Origin: Saccharomycodes ludwigii
Taxonomy: Eukaryota; Ascomycota; Saccharomycetes; Saccharomycodales; Saccharomycodaceae
Assembly (NCBI RefSeq): GCF_020623625.1
Contig: NC_060200.1
Span: 1,294,501 to 1,358,500, forward strand
Direction: 5' to 3'
DNA: 64,000 nucleotides
Below the pieces are notes generated by a model. The model saw only the letters and a program-made list of their open reading frames with translations. It had not been told where the DNA came from and made no database searches. Below, piece after piece: positions 63,967 through 64,000 of this stretch (positions are counted from its first letter, which is position 1; every line of letters starts with the position of its first letter). A program made the position numbers and the translations under genes.

Positions 63967-64000
63967 TGAGTACTATAACTGTTGCCAACACTGTGGATCC
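63967..64000 (+). CDS. 5' end of an unidentified gene cut by the window edge
   Basis: An ATG at 63967 in an A-rich context opens a frame (MSTITVANTVDP) that runs off the window. Eleven residues cannot identify it. It is oriented away from HOS1. In S. cerevisiae the neighbour of HOS1 is SPE3, whose N-terminus I would not expect to look like this. Confidence 0.4.

Overview
This is nuclear DNA from a budding yeast (Saccharomycotina). It is about 70% A+T by eye, with single-exon genes, short intergenic gaps, very long A/T homopolymer runs and many Asn/Gln-rich proteins. About 30 protein genes and one tRNA gene can be supported, most of them with clear Saccharomyces cerevisiae relatives. I see no transposon, virus relic, CRISPR array or rRNA gene.

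Gene order says the lineage split off before the whole-genome duplication. Genes that S. cerevisiae keeps on two sister regions (chromosomes II and XVI) are interleaved here on one chromosome. Region 1 (706-12155) is TFC1, MRPL36, DIB1, GRS1, CBP6, TEF1, MRL1, merging YBR118-123 with YPR079-082. Region 4 (45020-63664) is FCY1, YPR063C, VID24, ROX1, SND3, ISA2, IML3, AIM3, CMD1, ALG1, HOS1, merging YPR062-068 with YBR105-110. With the high A+T, the long homopolymers and the missing genes, a Saccharomycodes-like yeast (Saccharomycodaceae) is my best guess. This is an inference, and other non-duplicated genera are possible.

Region 2 (12910-18403) is less conserved: an unrecognised disordered protein, tRNA-Glu(UUC), a mitochondrial alcohol dehydrogenase and a DUF3074 (START-like) protein. 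Region 3 (18742-43306) is two shuffled pieces of the YPL001-YPL014 neighbourhood. HAT1, AEP3, NCR1, TFC8 and CHL1 form one piece; a CIP1-position gene, MRPS16, RRP12 and TAF3 form the other. An unknown membrane protein lies at the junction.

The content is core cell biology: Pol III transcription (TFC1, TFC8), Pol II and chromatin (TAF3, HAT1, HOS1, ROX1), mitochondrial gene expression and Fe/S assembly (MRPL36, MRPS16, CBP6, AEP3, ISA2), translation (GRS1, TEF1), ribosome biogenesis (RRP12), splicing (DIB1), cohesion and kinetochore (CHL1, IML3), sterol and vacuolar traffic (NCR1, MRL1), ER insertion and glycosylation (SND3, YPR063C, ALG1), gluconeogenic degradation (VID24) and calcium signalling (CMD1).

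Best leads: an ATG-less mitochondrial leader on GRS1; absence of both subunits of the Rub1/NEDD8-activating enzyme (UBA3, ULA1) from their expected places; absence of MUD1; a much expanded ROX1 with a cluster of HMG-box cores upstream; several unrecognised genes; and unusual intergenic repeats, including a 16-bp minisatellite and a 15-G run.
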